Positions 6,822 to 15,647 are shown, numbered from the stretch's first letter. The stretch: 19,928 nucleotides of DNA from Balneolia bacterium (GCA_003566395.1 PXDL01000509.1:1-19928), one strand, 5' to 3'. Made by a program: numbers and translations. The notes: generated from the letters alone by a model not told the origin.

Positions 6822-8059
6822 GAAACACTAACGCACCTTTGCGGATACTCTTTATCACCGATAATTACCCGCCTGAGGTGAATGCACCGGCTACGCGTAC
6901 AATTGAGCACTGCCGGGCTTGGGCCGATGAAGGTGCCGATGTTACCGTAATAACCTGCGCCCCAAATTTCCCGCAAGGCAGGGTGTATGAGGGATATAAA
7001 AATCGGCTGTTTAGCCGCGAAGATCACGACGGCATTACAGTGATCAGGGTTTGGTCATTTATTACCGCAAACGAGGGGTTCGTGAGGCGAACTCTTGATT
7101 ATATGAGCTTTGCGTTCAGTGCCTTTTGGGCCTGTTTGTTCCGTAAAGCAGATATAATCGTGGCTACTTCTCCTCAGTTTTTCACAACATGGTCGGCCGC
7201 CTGGCTTTCTTTTCTGAAGCGCACTCCATGGGTTTTCGAGCTGCGCGATCTCTGGCCGGAATCGATCAAATCCGTTGGCGCCCTCAACGAAGGCTTCACT
7301 TACCGCATGCTCGAAAGTACCGAGCTTTTTCTCTACCGCAATGCGAATCACGTAATTCCAAACACCGAAGCTTTTAAAGAAAACCTGATCTCCCGGGGTA
7401 TCCGTCCCGAAAATATCACAGTTGTGCCTAACGGAGCCAATCTGGAAATGTTCGCACCCTGTGAACCCAATCCGGAACTTATGAAGAAGCTTGGAGTTGA
7501 AGGTAAATTTGTATTCGGATACATCGGCACGCATGGCATGGCTCATGCGCTCGATTTTGTTATTCGCGCCATAGCCGAACTCAACCGTCCGGACTTGTTC
7601 TTTCTTTTTGTGGGAGACGGTGCCGAAAAAATGAATGTTAAAAACCTGGCCGAGTCATTAAACCTCACAAACATCAAATTTCTGGATCCCGTCCCTAAAA
7701 CCTCTATGCCCAACTATCTTTCAGTTATAGATGTTTCCATGGCACCTCTGAGAAATAGCGACACGTTTAAAACGGTGATTCCATCCAAAATTTTTGAGGC
7801 CGCAGCTATGGGGAAACCCGTACTGCTGGGCGTTGACGGTCAGGCTCGCAGCATTGTGGAATCTTTCAACTCGGGACTCTATTTTGAGCCGGAAAACACT
7901 TCTGATTTCATGAAACAAGTAAATCGGTTATCTACTGACAAGGAATGCTATCAAGAACTCGTTGAAGGATCGCTCGCTCTGGCCGCTGCTTACAACCGAA
8001 AGGCGTTTGCTCACCGAATGCTTCAGGTGCTGAAACAAACCGCCGGTAAATCCGACTGA
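6818..8059 (+). CDS. Glycosyltransferase family 4, WbuB-like
   Basis: This 413-residue protein matches the WbuB-like branch of GT4: ILFITDNYPPEVNAPATR near residues 10-27, CAPNFPQGRVYEGY (47-60), VFELRDLWPE (139-148), FVGDGAEK in the C-terminal half, and the donor-site block IPSKIFEAAAMGKPVLL. In this branch the first Glu of E-x7-E is replaced and the KIFE glutamate is kept, as here. WbuB itself adds N-acetyl-L-fucosamine in O-antigen synthesis; the sugar here is unknown. The start codon shares ATGA with the previous stop (6818-6821), implying translational coupling and a common complex or pathway. It precedes the Wzi gene by 25 bases. Confidence 0.9.
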   Translation: MRNTNAPLRILFITDNYPPEVNAPATRTIEHCRAWADEGADVTVITCAPNFPQGRVYEGYKNRLFSREDHDGITVIRVWSFITANEGFVRRTLDYMSFAFSAFWACLFRKADIIVATSPQFFTTWSAAWLSFLKRTPWVFELRDLWPESIKSVGALNEGFTYRMLESTELFLYRNANHVIPNTEAFKENLISRGIRPENITVVPNGANLEMFAPCEPNPELMKKLGVEGKFVFGYIGTHGMAHALDFVIRAIAELNRPDLFFLFVGDGAEKMNVKNLAESLNLTNIKFLDPVPKTSMPNYLSVIDVSMAPLRNSDTFKTVIPSKIFEAAAMGKPVLLGVDGQARSIVESFNSGLYFEPENTSDFMKQVNRLSTDKECYQELVEGSLALAAAYNRKAFAHRMLQVLKQTAGKSD

Positions 8060-8084
8060 CCCCGAACCTATGTACTCTTTCTAA

Positions 8085-9575
8085 ATGCCACTTCGTTATT
8101 ACGCTTTATTTCTCATTTGTGCTTTACCTTTGCTTTTTGGTACCGGCCCGAAAGCAAACGCTCAGTTTATCTTTGATCCCCAGCCACTTCAAACCCGAGC
8201 AGAATTTGCAACTATATCCGGAACGCCAGAGCTTCCCTTCTGGCTTTACGCAAATCAGTACGGGCAGACCGAGCCGGGGTCTTCGATGAATGCGCTTACC
8301 ATTGTGTCCGCCCACAAGCGCCTTACCGCTCCTGAAAGCTCCGTTGGGCTTCATCTGGGAAGCACAGTGGTTACAAGAATTTCGGATACGAATAATTCTC
8401 TTCACTACCGGCAGCTTTATGGCGGAATCGAAATCGGATTCATGCAGCTTCAGGCCGGGCGGTTCCATTCCGATATGGAGGCGCAGTTTCCCGATATCAC
8501 GGTCGGCTCTATGATGGTGAGCCGCAATGCCACTCCGCACCCCCGCTATATGCTTTCCACACGCGGCTTTGTAGATGTGCCGTTCACCAGCGGATTCCTC
8601 CAGTTTAGGGGAACCTTTTCCGACGGAGTACTTGAACGCGACCGGGTGGTTGAAAGACCTTTTGTTCATCAAAAAACGGGTCACTTTAAGTTCAACTACC
8701 GAAATGTGGAGCTGATTGCCGGCCTCATCCATAACGTAATCTGGGCGGGCACCGACGACGAGCGCGGTCGGCTTCCGCAGAGTTTCAGCGATTACCTGAA
8801 AGTGGTATTTCCACGTCCGGCCGACGACGGCTCCTCGGCGTCCATCCCGGAACAGGAGAACCGGCTCGGGAATGCAGTGGCCGCCTACGACGGGGCTCTG
8901 ATCATAACAACTTCTGCCGCCGAGGTAGTTGCCTACCGGCAGATTTATCTTGAGGATACGGTTTCAGCACGAACTCTCCGAAGCTACATGGACGGTCTCT
9001 ATGGACTCGGGCTACGCAACATCAGCTTTTCGGGGCTTATCGACGACATTGTGCTTGAACATGTAAACACCGTACGCCAGGATGCACAAGGTGACAACCC
9101 CAGAGGCAGGGCTAACTATTACAACCACTACAACTATGAGTCCGGCTGGAGTTACGAAGGCAACGTGATAGGCAACCCCCTACTCACCTACGACCGCGAT
9201 CTCGGCCGTGTACGCAATAATATGGTGGTTGCCTGGCACCTCGGTTTGGCCGGAAACCCTACCGACACGTTTTCCTACCAGGTTATGGGAACGTACTCCA
9301 GAAACTACGGTACCTGCCGGGACGATATCGTGCAGCGAGGCTCCTGCTGGATCAATTCCATCCGCCCTCCGGCCCCTGATCTGGAAACGACATCAAGGAG
9401 TGAAATTCGTCAGGATCAGTATTCTTTTCGTTTTACCGGTTCCTGGTTGTTCAATCCTGAATACCAGGCTTCCCTAAATGCATCCCTGGCGATGGATGCA
9501 GGTGAGTACTTCGGAACACGCTACGGCTTCATGCTTGGGGTGAGCATCCGCGATTTCTACCAGCTCTTCCGTTGA
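8085..9575 (+). CDS. Capsule assembly Wzi family outer-membrane protein
   Basis: This 496-residue protein has a signal peptide (1-26, ANA|Q) followed by the conserved opening PELPFWLYANQYGQ (48-61) of Bacteroidota Wzi-type (Caps_assemb_Wzi) proteins. The rest alternates polar and aromatic residues as expected of an outer-membrane beta-barrel and ends in an aromatic strand, IRDFYQLF. Wzi proteins bind capsular polysaccharide at the cell surface and hold it to the outer membrane. The gene lies between the second GT4 gene and the flippase in the same orientation, 25 bases from the former, so co-transcription is likely. Length is normal for the family. A role in a secreted exopolysaccharide rather than a capsule cannot be excluded. 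Confidence 0.87.
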   Translation: MPLRYYALFLICALPLLFGTGPKANAQFIFDPQPLQTRAEFATISGTPELPFWLYANQYGQTEPGSSMNALTIVSAHKRLTAPESSVGLHLGSTVVTRISDTNNSLHYRQLYGGIEIGFMQLQAGRFHSDMEAQFPDITVGSMMVSRNATPHPRYMLSTRGFVDVPFTSGFLQFRGTFSDGVLERDRVVERPFVHQKTGHFKFNYRNVELIAGLIHNVIWAGTDDERGRLPQSFSDYLKVVFPRPADDGSSASIPEQENRLGNAVAAYDGALIITTSAAEVVAYRQIYLEDTVSARTLRSYMDGLYGLGLRNISFSGLIDDIVLEHVNTVRQDAQGDNPRGRANYYNHYNYESGWSYEGNVIGNPLLTYDRDLGRVRNNMVVAWHLGLAGNPTDTFSYQVMGTYSRNYGTCRDDIVQRGSCWINSIRPPAPDLETTSRSEIRQDQYSFRFTGSWLFNPEYQASLNASLAMDAGEYFGTRYGFMLGVSIRDFYQLFR

Positions 9576-9640
9576 TGCTTTCCGTCCGGTTTCTGCTATC
9601 TTCATGTACAAACCGAAAACCGTAAAGAGGGGGGATTTTG

Positions 9641-9703
9641 ATGCAGAAACGTATAAATCGACATATGATACGGTGGAAAGCAAACCGGAGCATGATTGAG
9701 TGA
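9641..9703 (+). CDS. Possible 20-codon leader ORF coupled to the flippase gene
   Basis: ATG at 9641 follows AGAGGGGGGA (9626-9635) at good Shine-Dalgarno spacing, one of the strongest such signals in the window. The frame runs 20 codons, and its TGA (9701-9703) overlaps the GTG start of the flippase (9700-9702). The encoded peptide MQKRINRHMIRWKANRSMIE is strongly basic and has no obvious regulatory codon run. Overlap of this kind usually couples translation. It may be a leader that delivers ribosomes to the weak GTG start, or simply chance. Confidence 0.35.
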   Translation: MQKRINRHMIRWKANRSMIE

Positions 9704-10989
9704 AACTGCTCCATACCATAAAAAACTCCGACTTTCTAAGAAACATCGGGAAAATGATGTCTGGGACCGGCTTTGCACATCTGCTCGGGATTGCGGTTTA
9801 TCCGGTTCTCACCCGCATTTACACTCCTGATGAAATCGGGCTTTTTGCTACCTATATTGCTTTTTTTTCCATCTACGCCGCCGTTGCCACTCTCCGCTAC
9901 GAATACGCAACGCTCATTCCCCGTTCAGAACACGCAGCCAATAATATCACCTTTCTGGCCGGATTCATTCTGCTCTGTTCCTCATTATTGCTGATGCTCT
10001 TGCTGCTCCTTTTCGGGGATTTTTTTGTATCGTCTCTGAACATGCAGAAACTGGGCGGACTAATCTATTTGCTGCCCGCTACCGTTTTCTGTTACAGCGC
10101 TTTCATGATTATGACGTTTAGTATGAACCGGCACAAAGCATACGGGGGCATCGCGACCGGAAAAATCACAGCTTCTTCAAGTATCGCGACATTCCAAATC
10201 GGGCTGGGGTTGCTTCAGCTCAGGGAAGCAGGTCTTATTTTGGGTAAAGTAGCGGGGGACTCCGCAGGGCTTATCTGGATTCTCTGGAGGCGCGCCAAAC
10301 TTTCGGCTTCGGTCCGGGCTGGTGTTACACCGCACAGAATGATGGCCATGGCCCGGCGATACCGAAACTTCCCAAAATTCAACGCGCCTCATGCACTTAC
10401 AACTACCGTTTCCAATAATTTCCCGGTACTGCTTTTCAACACCTTCATCGGGGAAGCCGTAGCTGGTTTTTATGCGATTGCACACAAAATTTGCTACTCC
10501 CCGGTTCAGGTGATAGGTCAGGCTACCTATCAGGTTTTTGGCCGGCGTGTAGCAGAAAAATATGGCGAGAAAGAGGCCATTATCCCTTTTTTCAAAAGTA
10601 CGCTACTCCTGCTGGCCGGGGTTGGATTCCTTCCCTTCCTTGTCTTGTTTATAATCAGTCCGATGCTGTTTGCGTGGCTACTTGGTCCCGGATGGGAAAT
10701 GACGGGCGAATTTGTTCAAATCCTCACCCCCTTTATCTTCCTGGTTTTTGTGGTATCGCCGTTCCATTTTATACCACTTATGCTTGATCGACAGCGCAAA
10801 GCCTTTGTGATTGATGTTTTGTATCTGCTTGTTCGGCTGGCTGCGCTCGGAACCGGAATCTGGTACGGCAGTGCCATGCTGGCGGTATTGCTTTATGCGT
10901 TGGCCGGCATTATGTTTAACCTCTACATGATCGGCTGGATTTACACCTTGGTTAAGCGAGCTGAAGAAAAATACCTTCAGAGCGGATAG
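9700..10989 (+). CDS. wzx: Oligosaccharide flippase, Wzx-type (MOP superfamily)
   Basis: This 429-residue protein is strongly hydrophobic with about 12 membrane segments. Its opening, MSGTGFAHLLGIAVYPVLTR then IYTPDEIGLFATY, is typical of the Polysacc_synt family of MOP exporters, which move undecaprenyl-linked repeat units to the periplasmic face of the inner membrane. A conserved-looking loop NNFPVLLFNTFIGEAVAGFY (near 245-264) starts the second half. GTG at 9700 is used because no ATG lies in frame before residue 19 and the early residues belong to the fold; GGAG at 9687-9690 is a fair Shine-Dalgarno. It is the last gene of the plus-strand capsule unit and converges on wecB, 57 bases away, with no clear terminator between. 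Confidence 0.88.
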   Translation: MKLLHTIKNSDFLRNIGKMMSGTGFAHLLGIAVYPVLTRIYTPDEIGLFATYIAFFSIYAAVATLRYEYATLIPRSEHAANNITFLAGFILLCSSLLLMLLLLLFGDFFVSSLNMQKLGGLIYLLPATVFCYSAFMIMTFSMNRHKAYGGIATGKITASSSIATFQIGLGLLQLREAGLILGKVAGDSAGLIWILWRRAKLSASVRAGVTPHRMMAMARRYRNFPKFNAPHALTTTVSNNFPVLLFNTFIGEAVAGFYAIAHKICYSPVQVIGQATYQVFGRRVAEKYGEKEAIIPFFKSTLLLLAGVGFLPFLVLFIISPMLFAWLLGPGWEMTGEFVQILTPFIFLVFVVSPFHFIPLMLDRQRKAFVIDVLYLLVRLAALGTGIWYGSAMLAVLLYALAGIMFNLYMIGWIYTLVKRAEEKYLQSG

Positions 10990-11046
10990 GTTCACAAAAC
11001 TTCAAGATACTTCAAAAGGTAAACACCCGAATTCCAGCACTTCGAT

Positions 11047-12144
11047 TCACTCGTCGTTACAAATACTATCCAGAATTTCCACAATCCTTTCAGCAGCTTT
11101 ACCGTCCCATTTTTCCGGTATGCAGCCTTTTTTCCAGTTCCCGGCAAAGAGCTTGTCAAGGGCCGGGCGTATAGCATTCGGCCGGATTCCCAGCAGCTCA
11201 TTGGTTCCCAGTATGCATGTTTCCGGCCGTTCTGTGGTCGTGCGGAGAGTCATGCACGGAATGCCCATCACTGTGGTTTCTTCGGTGATACCACCGGAAT
11301 CGGTAATCACAGCTTTAGACCGCTCCACCAGATAGTTAAATTCGAGGTAGCCCAACGGTTCAGCCATGAAAAGACGCTCATGAGATATACCGATCTTCTT
11401 TAGCATGCGAGCCGTACGGGGATGCACAGGAAAAATGAGCGGCACATCCCGGGAATGCATAATGATTTCATCCATTAGCGCAATAAGCGTTTCTTCCTGA
11501 TCAACGTTAGACGGGCGGTGTAGGGTGATGACGATATAGTTTTGGTCACTCAGGCCTAATTCATCCCAAAATGGTGGTTTTTTGAAGTTTGGCCGATGCT
11601 TTAACAGTGTATCAATCATCGTATTCCCAACGAAATAAATACGATCTTCATCCACTCCGCTGTCCTTCAGGTTTCGATTGGCCGTTTCCGAAGTCGTAAA
11701 AAAATAGTTGGTAATGCTGTCTGTAACCAGACGATTTATCTCCTCCGGCATCGTCCAGTCACCCGACCGTATGCCTGCTTCCACATGACCAACGGGGATG
11801 TGGAGCTTCTGGGCCGTCACAGAACAGGCCATTGTGGAAGTTACATCTCCCACTACCAAACATAAACCGGAAGGCTGTTCAATAAGAAGCTTTTCATAGC
11901 GGGTCATAATGATGGCCGTTTGCTCAGCCTGGGTGCCGCCCCCCGCGCCGAGGTTCACATCCGGCTCCGGCATGCCCAGCTGCTCAAAAAATCTGCCACT
12001 CATGTTTTTGTCATAATGCTGTCCCGTATGGACCAGCCGGAATTTAAGCTTGCTCCCCTGCTTCTGCCTGGATTTGATGGCCTCGATAACCGGAGCAATT
12101 TTCATAAAGTTGGGTCGGGCACCGGCTATGATATCAATCAGCAT
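11047..12144 (-). CDS. wecB: UDP-N-acetylglucosamine 2-epimerase (non-hydrolysing)
   Basis: This 365-residue cytoplasmic enzyme converts UDP-GlcNAc to UDP-ManNAc, a precursor for ManNAc, ManNAcA or further-modified sugars in surface glycans. The sequence has the opening AGARPNFMKIAPVIEA and HTGQHYD (39-45). The catalytic-site residues seen in the E. coli enzyme are here as Asp100 (VVGDVTSTMA), Glu122 (HVEAGIRS), Glu134 (MPEEINR) and His209 (ITLHRPSNVD). DSGGITEE and a C-terminal helix complete the fold. Length is normal. It is the last gene of the minus-strand unit, 47 bases after the SLBB protein. No UDP-ManNAc dehydrogenase (WecC) is present, so ManNAc itself, or processing by enzymes elsewhere, is implied. 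Confidence 0.95.
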   Translation of the reverse strand: MLIDIIAGARPNFMKIAPVIEAIKSRQKQGSKLKFRLVHTGQHYDKNMSGRFFEQLGMPEPDVNLGAGGGTQAEQTAIIMTRYEKLLIEQPSGLCLVVGDVTSTMACSVTAQKLHIPVGHVEAGIRSGDWTMPEEINRLVTDSITNYFFTTSETANRNLKDSGVDEDRIYFVGNTMIDTLLKHRPNFKKPPFWDELGLSDQNYIVITLHRPSNVDQEETLIALMDEIIMHSRDVPLIFPVHPRTARMLKKIGISHERLFMAEPLGYLEFNYLVERSKAVITDSGGITEETTVMGIPCMTLRTTTERPETCILGTNELLGIRPNAIRPALDKLFAGNWKKGCIPEKWDGKAAERIVEILDSICNDE

Positions 12145-12191
12145 TTATCTTTAATTAGGTATAAAAAAGAACATGTCATTGTCATGACGGA

Positions 12192-14000
12192 TCAAAGCCT
12201 CTGTACAGCTACATAGGCCGTTATCACACTGGCGATAGCGCCGATACCCGTAAATATCAGCTGTATATTCCGGTTTCGTATCTCGCGGCGCTGAAACTCG
12301 GCAAGGCGCTGAGATTCAACAGATTCATAGGGAGTGCGGTCCACAAATACAAGATCACCTGACTCGATACTTGTTTCATGAGGGCGCATCCAGGCGTTGG
12401 ACCCTGCTTTGATAACAAATACACGCTGGGTTTCTGCAGCAATGGCATATCCCCCGGCCTGATCAATATAATCTTCTGCATTAAAAGCCGGATCATAGGT
12501 AAAGTATCCGGAATTCATCACCTGACCGAAAACGAAAATGCTATGCTGGTCTTTGGGAATGTGAAGCCTGTCGTTATCATAAATCCGTACACGATCGAGC
12601 TGATCCGGGTCGTTCAGATCGATAAAAACATGGTTCTGGCCGAGAGAATCCTCAAGAGCCAGATATTCAAAACCTTCCAAAACCTGGTCGGAAGTACGAC
12701 GGATGCGCAGCCGGTCGTAGGCGTGGGTCTCGCGTCCGAATCGAAGCTGATCTTGCGGGCCGCGATGGCGCGTAAGGCGGGCAGCGTTGGGCTGTGCCAC
12801 ATCGGTAATGCCTCCGGCAAACTCAAGAAGTTCACGAGCCGTGGTTACTCCGTGTTCAACCGGAAAAATCCCCGGTGAGACTGCTTCACCGGATACTTCG
12901 GCCGAAAAACTGAAGCGTAAATCGCGGTCATAACCCACCACTATCCGGTCGTTTGGCTGGAGCTCGAATTGCGTGTAATCTTCCACAGGAACCTGCTGAA
13001 TACCATCAAAACTGTAACGAAAAACTCTTATATCCAGAGTGTCGGCGTCGAAACTGAAACCACCCGCTATTTCAAGAAGTCGCTCGATGGTGTCGTCGGG
13101 GCGGTATTCGGTTTTGAGCGGACTCATCACCGAGCCCGAGATGGAAATCTGAGGAGCATAGGCTTTCTTCTCGTAAATGTAGATTACATCCCCGTGCTGG
13201 ATTACCGGATTACGGGACTTGTCCCCACCGACCACATAGCCGACGAGATCGCCGAGTATTTCCGAACCGTCTTCCCGCACCATGCGGATATTCCTGAAGC
13301 TGTATTTGCCGTCCACTAAAAAATCACGCGTAAGGTTAGGCATCTCTACCTGCTGAGGACGGGCAATGCGGCTTCTGTTTAACAGTTCCTGTTCGACATC
13401 ACCGGAGGTCATATCGGCATCAGAAAACGCCTGAAGCACGGCCTTGTCAAGACGGGTGTGGGCGGGGATGAAATAAGAACCCGGATTCGGCACATCGCCG
13501 GCAATGTGGACGTTTACATTACGGGGCCGTTCAAGAATCAGCGCAGATTCGGTTTCCCTGAACGAGGTCTCCACCAACTCAGACAACCTTCCTGAGGCCG
13601 TGGTTATGGAAACGCGGTTCACATCTACCGAGCCTACATTCGGGATGGTGATTTTCCCCTGAGAATTAACAATCAGTCCGCGAAAAGTTCCCGTCATATT
13701 CCCTTCAAGAACAATGGTAACCATATCGCCGGGTCCGAGGATGTAGGTATCGGGATCAATGCTTTCTCCGGAGGCAAGCCCGGTCATGGCCATGTTAATC
13801 CCGAGCTGATCCAGAAAATAGAAGCTTCCGCCTGCACCGGTTACATCAATGCTGCCGGTTTCTATAGGGCGGACTTGTGAGGCGCGGCGCTGATCGTCGT
13901 CCATGCGTATCTGCTGGCCGGTAGCAGTTTCGAAGCACATCAGCAGCATCAGAAACAGAGTACTGAACCCTGTAATGGTAATTCGGGCTGTCAATTTCAA
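12192..14000 (-). CDS. Wza-like polysaccharide export protein with four SLBB domains
   Basis: This 602-residue protein has a signal peptide (1-28) and a Poly_export domain (about 83-160, with YILGPGDMVTIVLEG and GKITIPNVG). Four SLBB modules follow, each built on a G-x-V-x-x-P/S-G-x-Y/F pattern: about 162-215, 282-330, 365-410 and 487-530. A C-terminal hydrophobic segment (580-599, IFTGIGAIASVITAYVAV) ends it. Such proteins form the outer-membrane and periplasmic export channel for capsule or exopolysaccharide. Unlike E. coli Wza, it has no lipobox Cys at the cleavage site. Translation must begin at TTG (14000): the frame has no ATG back to an in-frame stop near 14064. It lies between the GT4 and wecB genes in one orientation. 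Confidence 0.92.
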   Translation of the reverse strand: MKLTARITITGFSTLFLMLLMCFETATGQQIRMDDDQRRASQVRPIETGSIDVTGAGGSFYFLDQLGINMAMTGLASGESIDPDTYILGPGDMVTIVLEGNMTGTFRGLIVNSQGKITIPNVGSVDVNRVSITTASGRLSELVETSFRETESALILERPRNVNVHIAGDVPNPGSYFIPAHTRLDKAVLQAFSDADMTSGDVEQELLNRSRIARPQQVEMPNLTRDFLVDGKYSFRNIRMVREDGSEILGDLVGYVVGGDKSRNPVIQHGDVIYIYEKKAYAPQISISGSVMSPLKTEYRPDDTIERLLEIAGGFSFDADTLDIRVFRYSFDGIQQVPVEDYTQFELQPNDRIVVGYDRDLRFSFSAEVSGEAVSPGIFPVEHGVTTARELLEFAGGITDVAQPNAARLTRHRGPQDQLRFGRETHAYDRLRIRRTSDQVLEGFEYLALEDSLGQNHVFIDLNDPDQLDRVRIYDNDRLHIPKDQHSIFVFGQVMNSGYFTYDPAFNAEDYIDQAGGYAIAAETQRVFVIKAGSNAWMRPHETSIESGDLVFVDRTPYESVESQRLAEFQRREIRNRNIQLIFTGIGAIASVITAYVAVQRL

Positions 14001-14102
14001 TGGTTTAAGGAGAATGAGAAAGTATAAAAATGTCTTAAAAAAACAGATTCCAAAGATACGTATTCAGCACTTCCATTCAAAAGTTGGTGAAGCGCATCGG
14101 TA

Positions 14103-15350
14103 TCATGACTTAACTACAAAATCCGAAAGATGTTCTGCTAATTTTTCAGACAGCTTCTCACGGTTATATCTCTCGAGAATAAATGCACGGCTGTTTTGGC
14201 GTAAAGTTTCCAGCTCCTCAGGGTGTGATTTCAGCCGTTTTACGCACTGTGCCAGCCCCTCATAGTCGCCGGGAGCAAGGGTGACGGCCGCCCCGCTCCG
14301 GTCGCCGGTTTCCTGAATCGTACCCCGCCCGAGGTTGATCACCGGCACCTCACAGGCCAGATATTCATAAAACTTCACATTAATTATCGACTCAAACGTC
14401 TTTACGTTGCGGATCGGATTCAGGCCCACATCAAACGTGTTGATGTAATCCGGGATTTGCTCATAGGGTTTCAATCCAAGCCATTTCACATTTCCGGGTT
14501 TGTACTGATTGAGCAGGATTTCCAGTTTTTCCGCCTGACTCCCGTCTCCGATAATCATGAACTCGATCTTCGGATCCTCGCTGCATGCGGAGGCGGCCCG
14601 AATTACAGGTTCAAAATCATGAATAACACCGATGGAGCCGACATAGCCCACCCGGAAAACTCCTTCCGCTTTTTCGATACCGTGAATCTCCGGAAGCCTC
14701 GCGGCAGCTTCCTTACTTGAGCGCGGAAAGAAAACGGCCGGGTCCACGCCGTTGTGCACCACATGCACCGGACCGGCGGGGTTGTGCTCACCGATGTAAT
14801 CAGCAGCGGCCTGAGTTACCGCAACAACCATTCCCGCTGAGCGGTACAGGCGGTTTTCGATAAATTTCAGGCTGCGGTAAATCAGGGAGCCGGTATGCAC
14901 CGAATCCGAACCCAGCATGGCATCAGGCCAGAGGTCGCGCACTTCAAAGACCCAGGGTATTCCGGTGAGGCGTGAAAATACAGCAGCGGTAATAGCCCCC
15001 GAAAGCGGCGGACTCGACACATAAATAACATCGTAATCTTTCGGATAAGAAAGCACGAACCAAAGGCTGGACAGCATGAAACTCCCAAAGAGCCTTAGCT
15101 GCTGGAAACGGCTTTTCCTTTGGGATGCGGACACTTTCACCTGATGTATCGTCAAGTTCCCGTCCCTGATGGTATGCAGCCATTTGCCTCTGTATTCCTC
15201 AGGAATCTTGCCTGTCGGATAGTTCGGAAACTCGCATACTACATCAACCTGCCGGCCGGAAGATGCCAGGTAGGTGGTAATAGCCTGCGCTCGTACCGGC
15301 CCCGCGCCAATTTCGGGAGGGTAGTATTGCGATATGTAGAGTATCTTCAT
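14103..15350 (-). CDS. Glycosyltransferase family 4, WbuB-like
   Basis: This 415-residue protein has the WbuB-like signature: YISQYYPPEIGAGPVRAQ (5-22), EFPNYPTGKIPEEYRGKW (40-57), VFEVRDLWPD (134-143), then GYVGSIGVIHDF and IIGDGSQ in the C-terminal half. The donor-site block NVKFYEYLACEVPVINLG keeps one Glu. It is a cytoplasmic retaining transferase that likely adds one sugar of the repeat unit. It heads the minus-strand capsule unit (GT4, export protein, wecB), with 102 bases to the export gene, and diverges from NAD kinase. It is a distant paralogue of the plus-strand gene at 6818-8059, which carries the same motifs. The acceptor and donor are unknown. Confidence 0.9.
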   Translation of the reverse strand: MKILYISQYYPPEIGAGPVRAQAITTYLASSGRQVDVVCEFPNYPTGKIPEEYRGKWLHTIRDGNLTIHQVKVSASQRKSRFQQLRLFGSFMLSSLWFVLSYPKDYDVIYVSSPPLSGAITAAVFSRLTGIPWVFEVRDLWPDAMLGSDSVHTGSLIYRSLKFIENRLYRSAGMVVAVTQAAADYIGEHNPAGPVHVVHNGVDPAVFFPRSSKEAAARLPEIHGIEKAEGVFRVGYVGSIGVIHDFEPVIRAASACSEDPKIEFMIIGDGSQAEKLEILLNQYKPGNVKWLGLKPYEQIPDYINTFDVGLNPIRNVKTFESIINVKFYEYLACEVPVINLGRGTIQETGDRSGAAVTLAPGDYEGLAQCVKRLKSHPEELETLRQNSRAFILERYNREKLSEKLAEHLSDFVVKS

Positions 15351-15515
15351 TAAAATTAAAAACGGAAGAGGTTACCGCCCGTCCTGAAACTTTTAAAAAA
15401 ATCAATACCGGCAAAACACGGTCCGGTACAAAAAAATGCGAAGCATATTCTGCGAAAACCCCGAAGATAAGAAGTTTTATGTTCCTGTCGGCACTGATGT
15501 TGAAAGCCTTTTCGG

Positions 15516-15543
15516 CTCTTTTCCGGCAAAAGAGTACTTTTTT
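15516..15543 (+). terminator. Terminator-like hairpin upstream of nadK
   Basis: CTCTTTT (15516-15522) and AAAAGAG (15528-15534) form a perfect 7-bp stem with a 5-base loop, followed by TAC and six T residues (15538-15543). Just before it, AGCC (15505-15508) and GGCT (15514-15517) form a smaller hairpin that shares bases with the left arm. No gene on the plus strand precedes it, so it could end a short leader or small RNA transcript or act as an attenuator for nadK. The rest of the 297-base divergent gap 15351-15647 is AT-rich with no clear promoter boxes; a 38-codon frame from ATG 15479 spans the hairpin and is probably chance. Confidence 0.45.
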
Positions 15544-15647
15544 CTTCCGCACCCGTAATTGCGAAACCGTAACCCCTGCTTCATGTTTACTCTAATCCGG
15601 CCAGTCCGTATATTAACATAATTCATATTACAATATAAAGCTTCGAA

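Noticed and set aside
15244..15552. 102-codon minus-strand frame overlapping the GT4 start
   Set aside because: It runs over the 5' end of a well-supported glycosyltransferase in another register and spans a terminator-like hairpin; nothing in it looks conserved.
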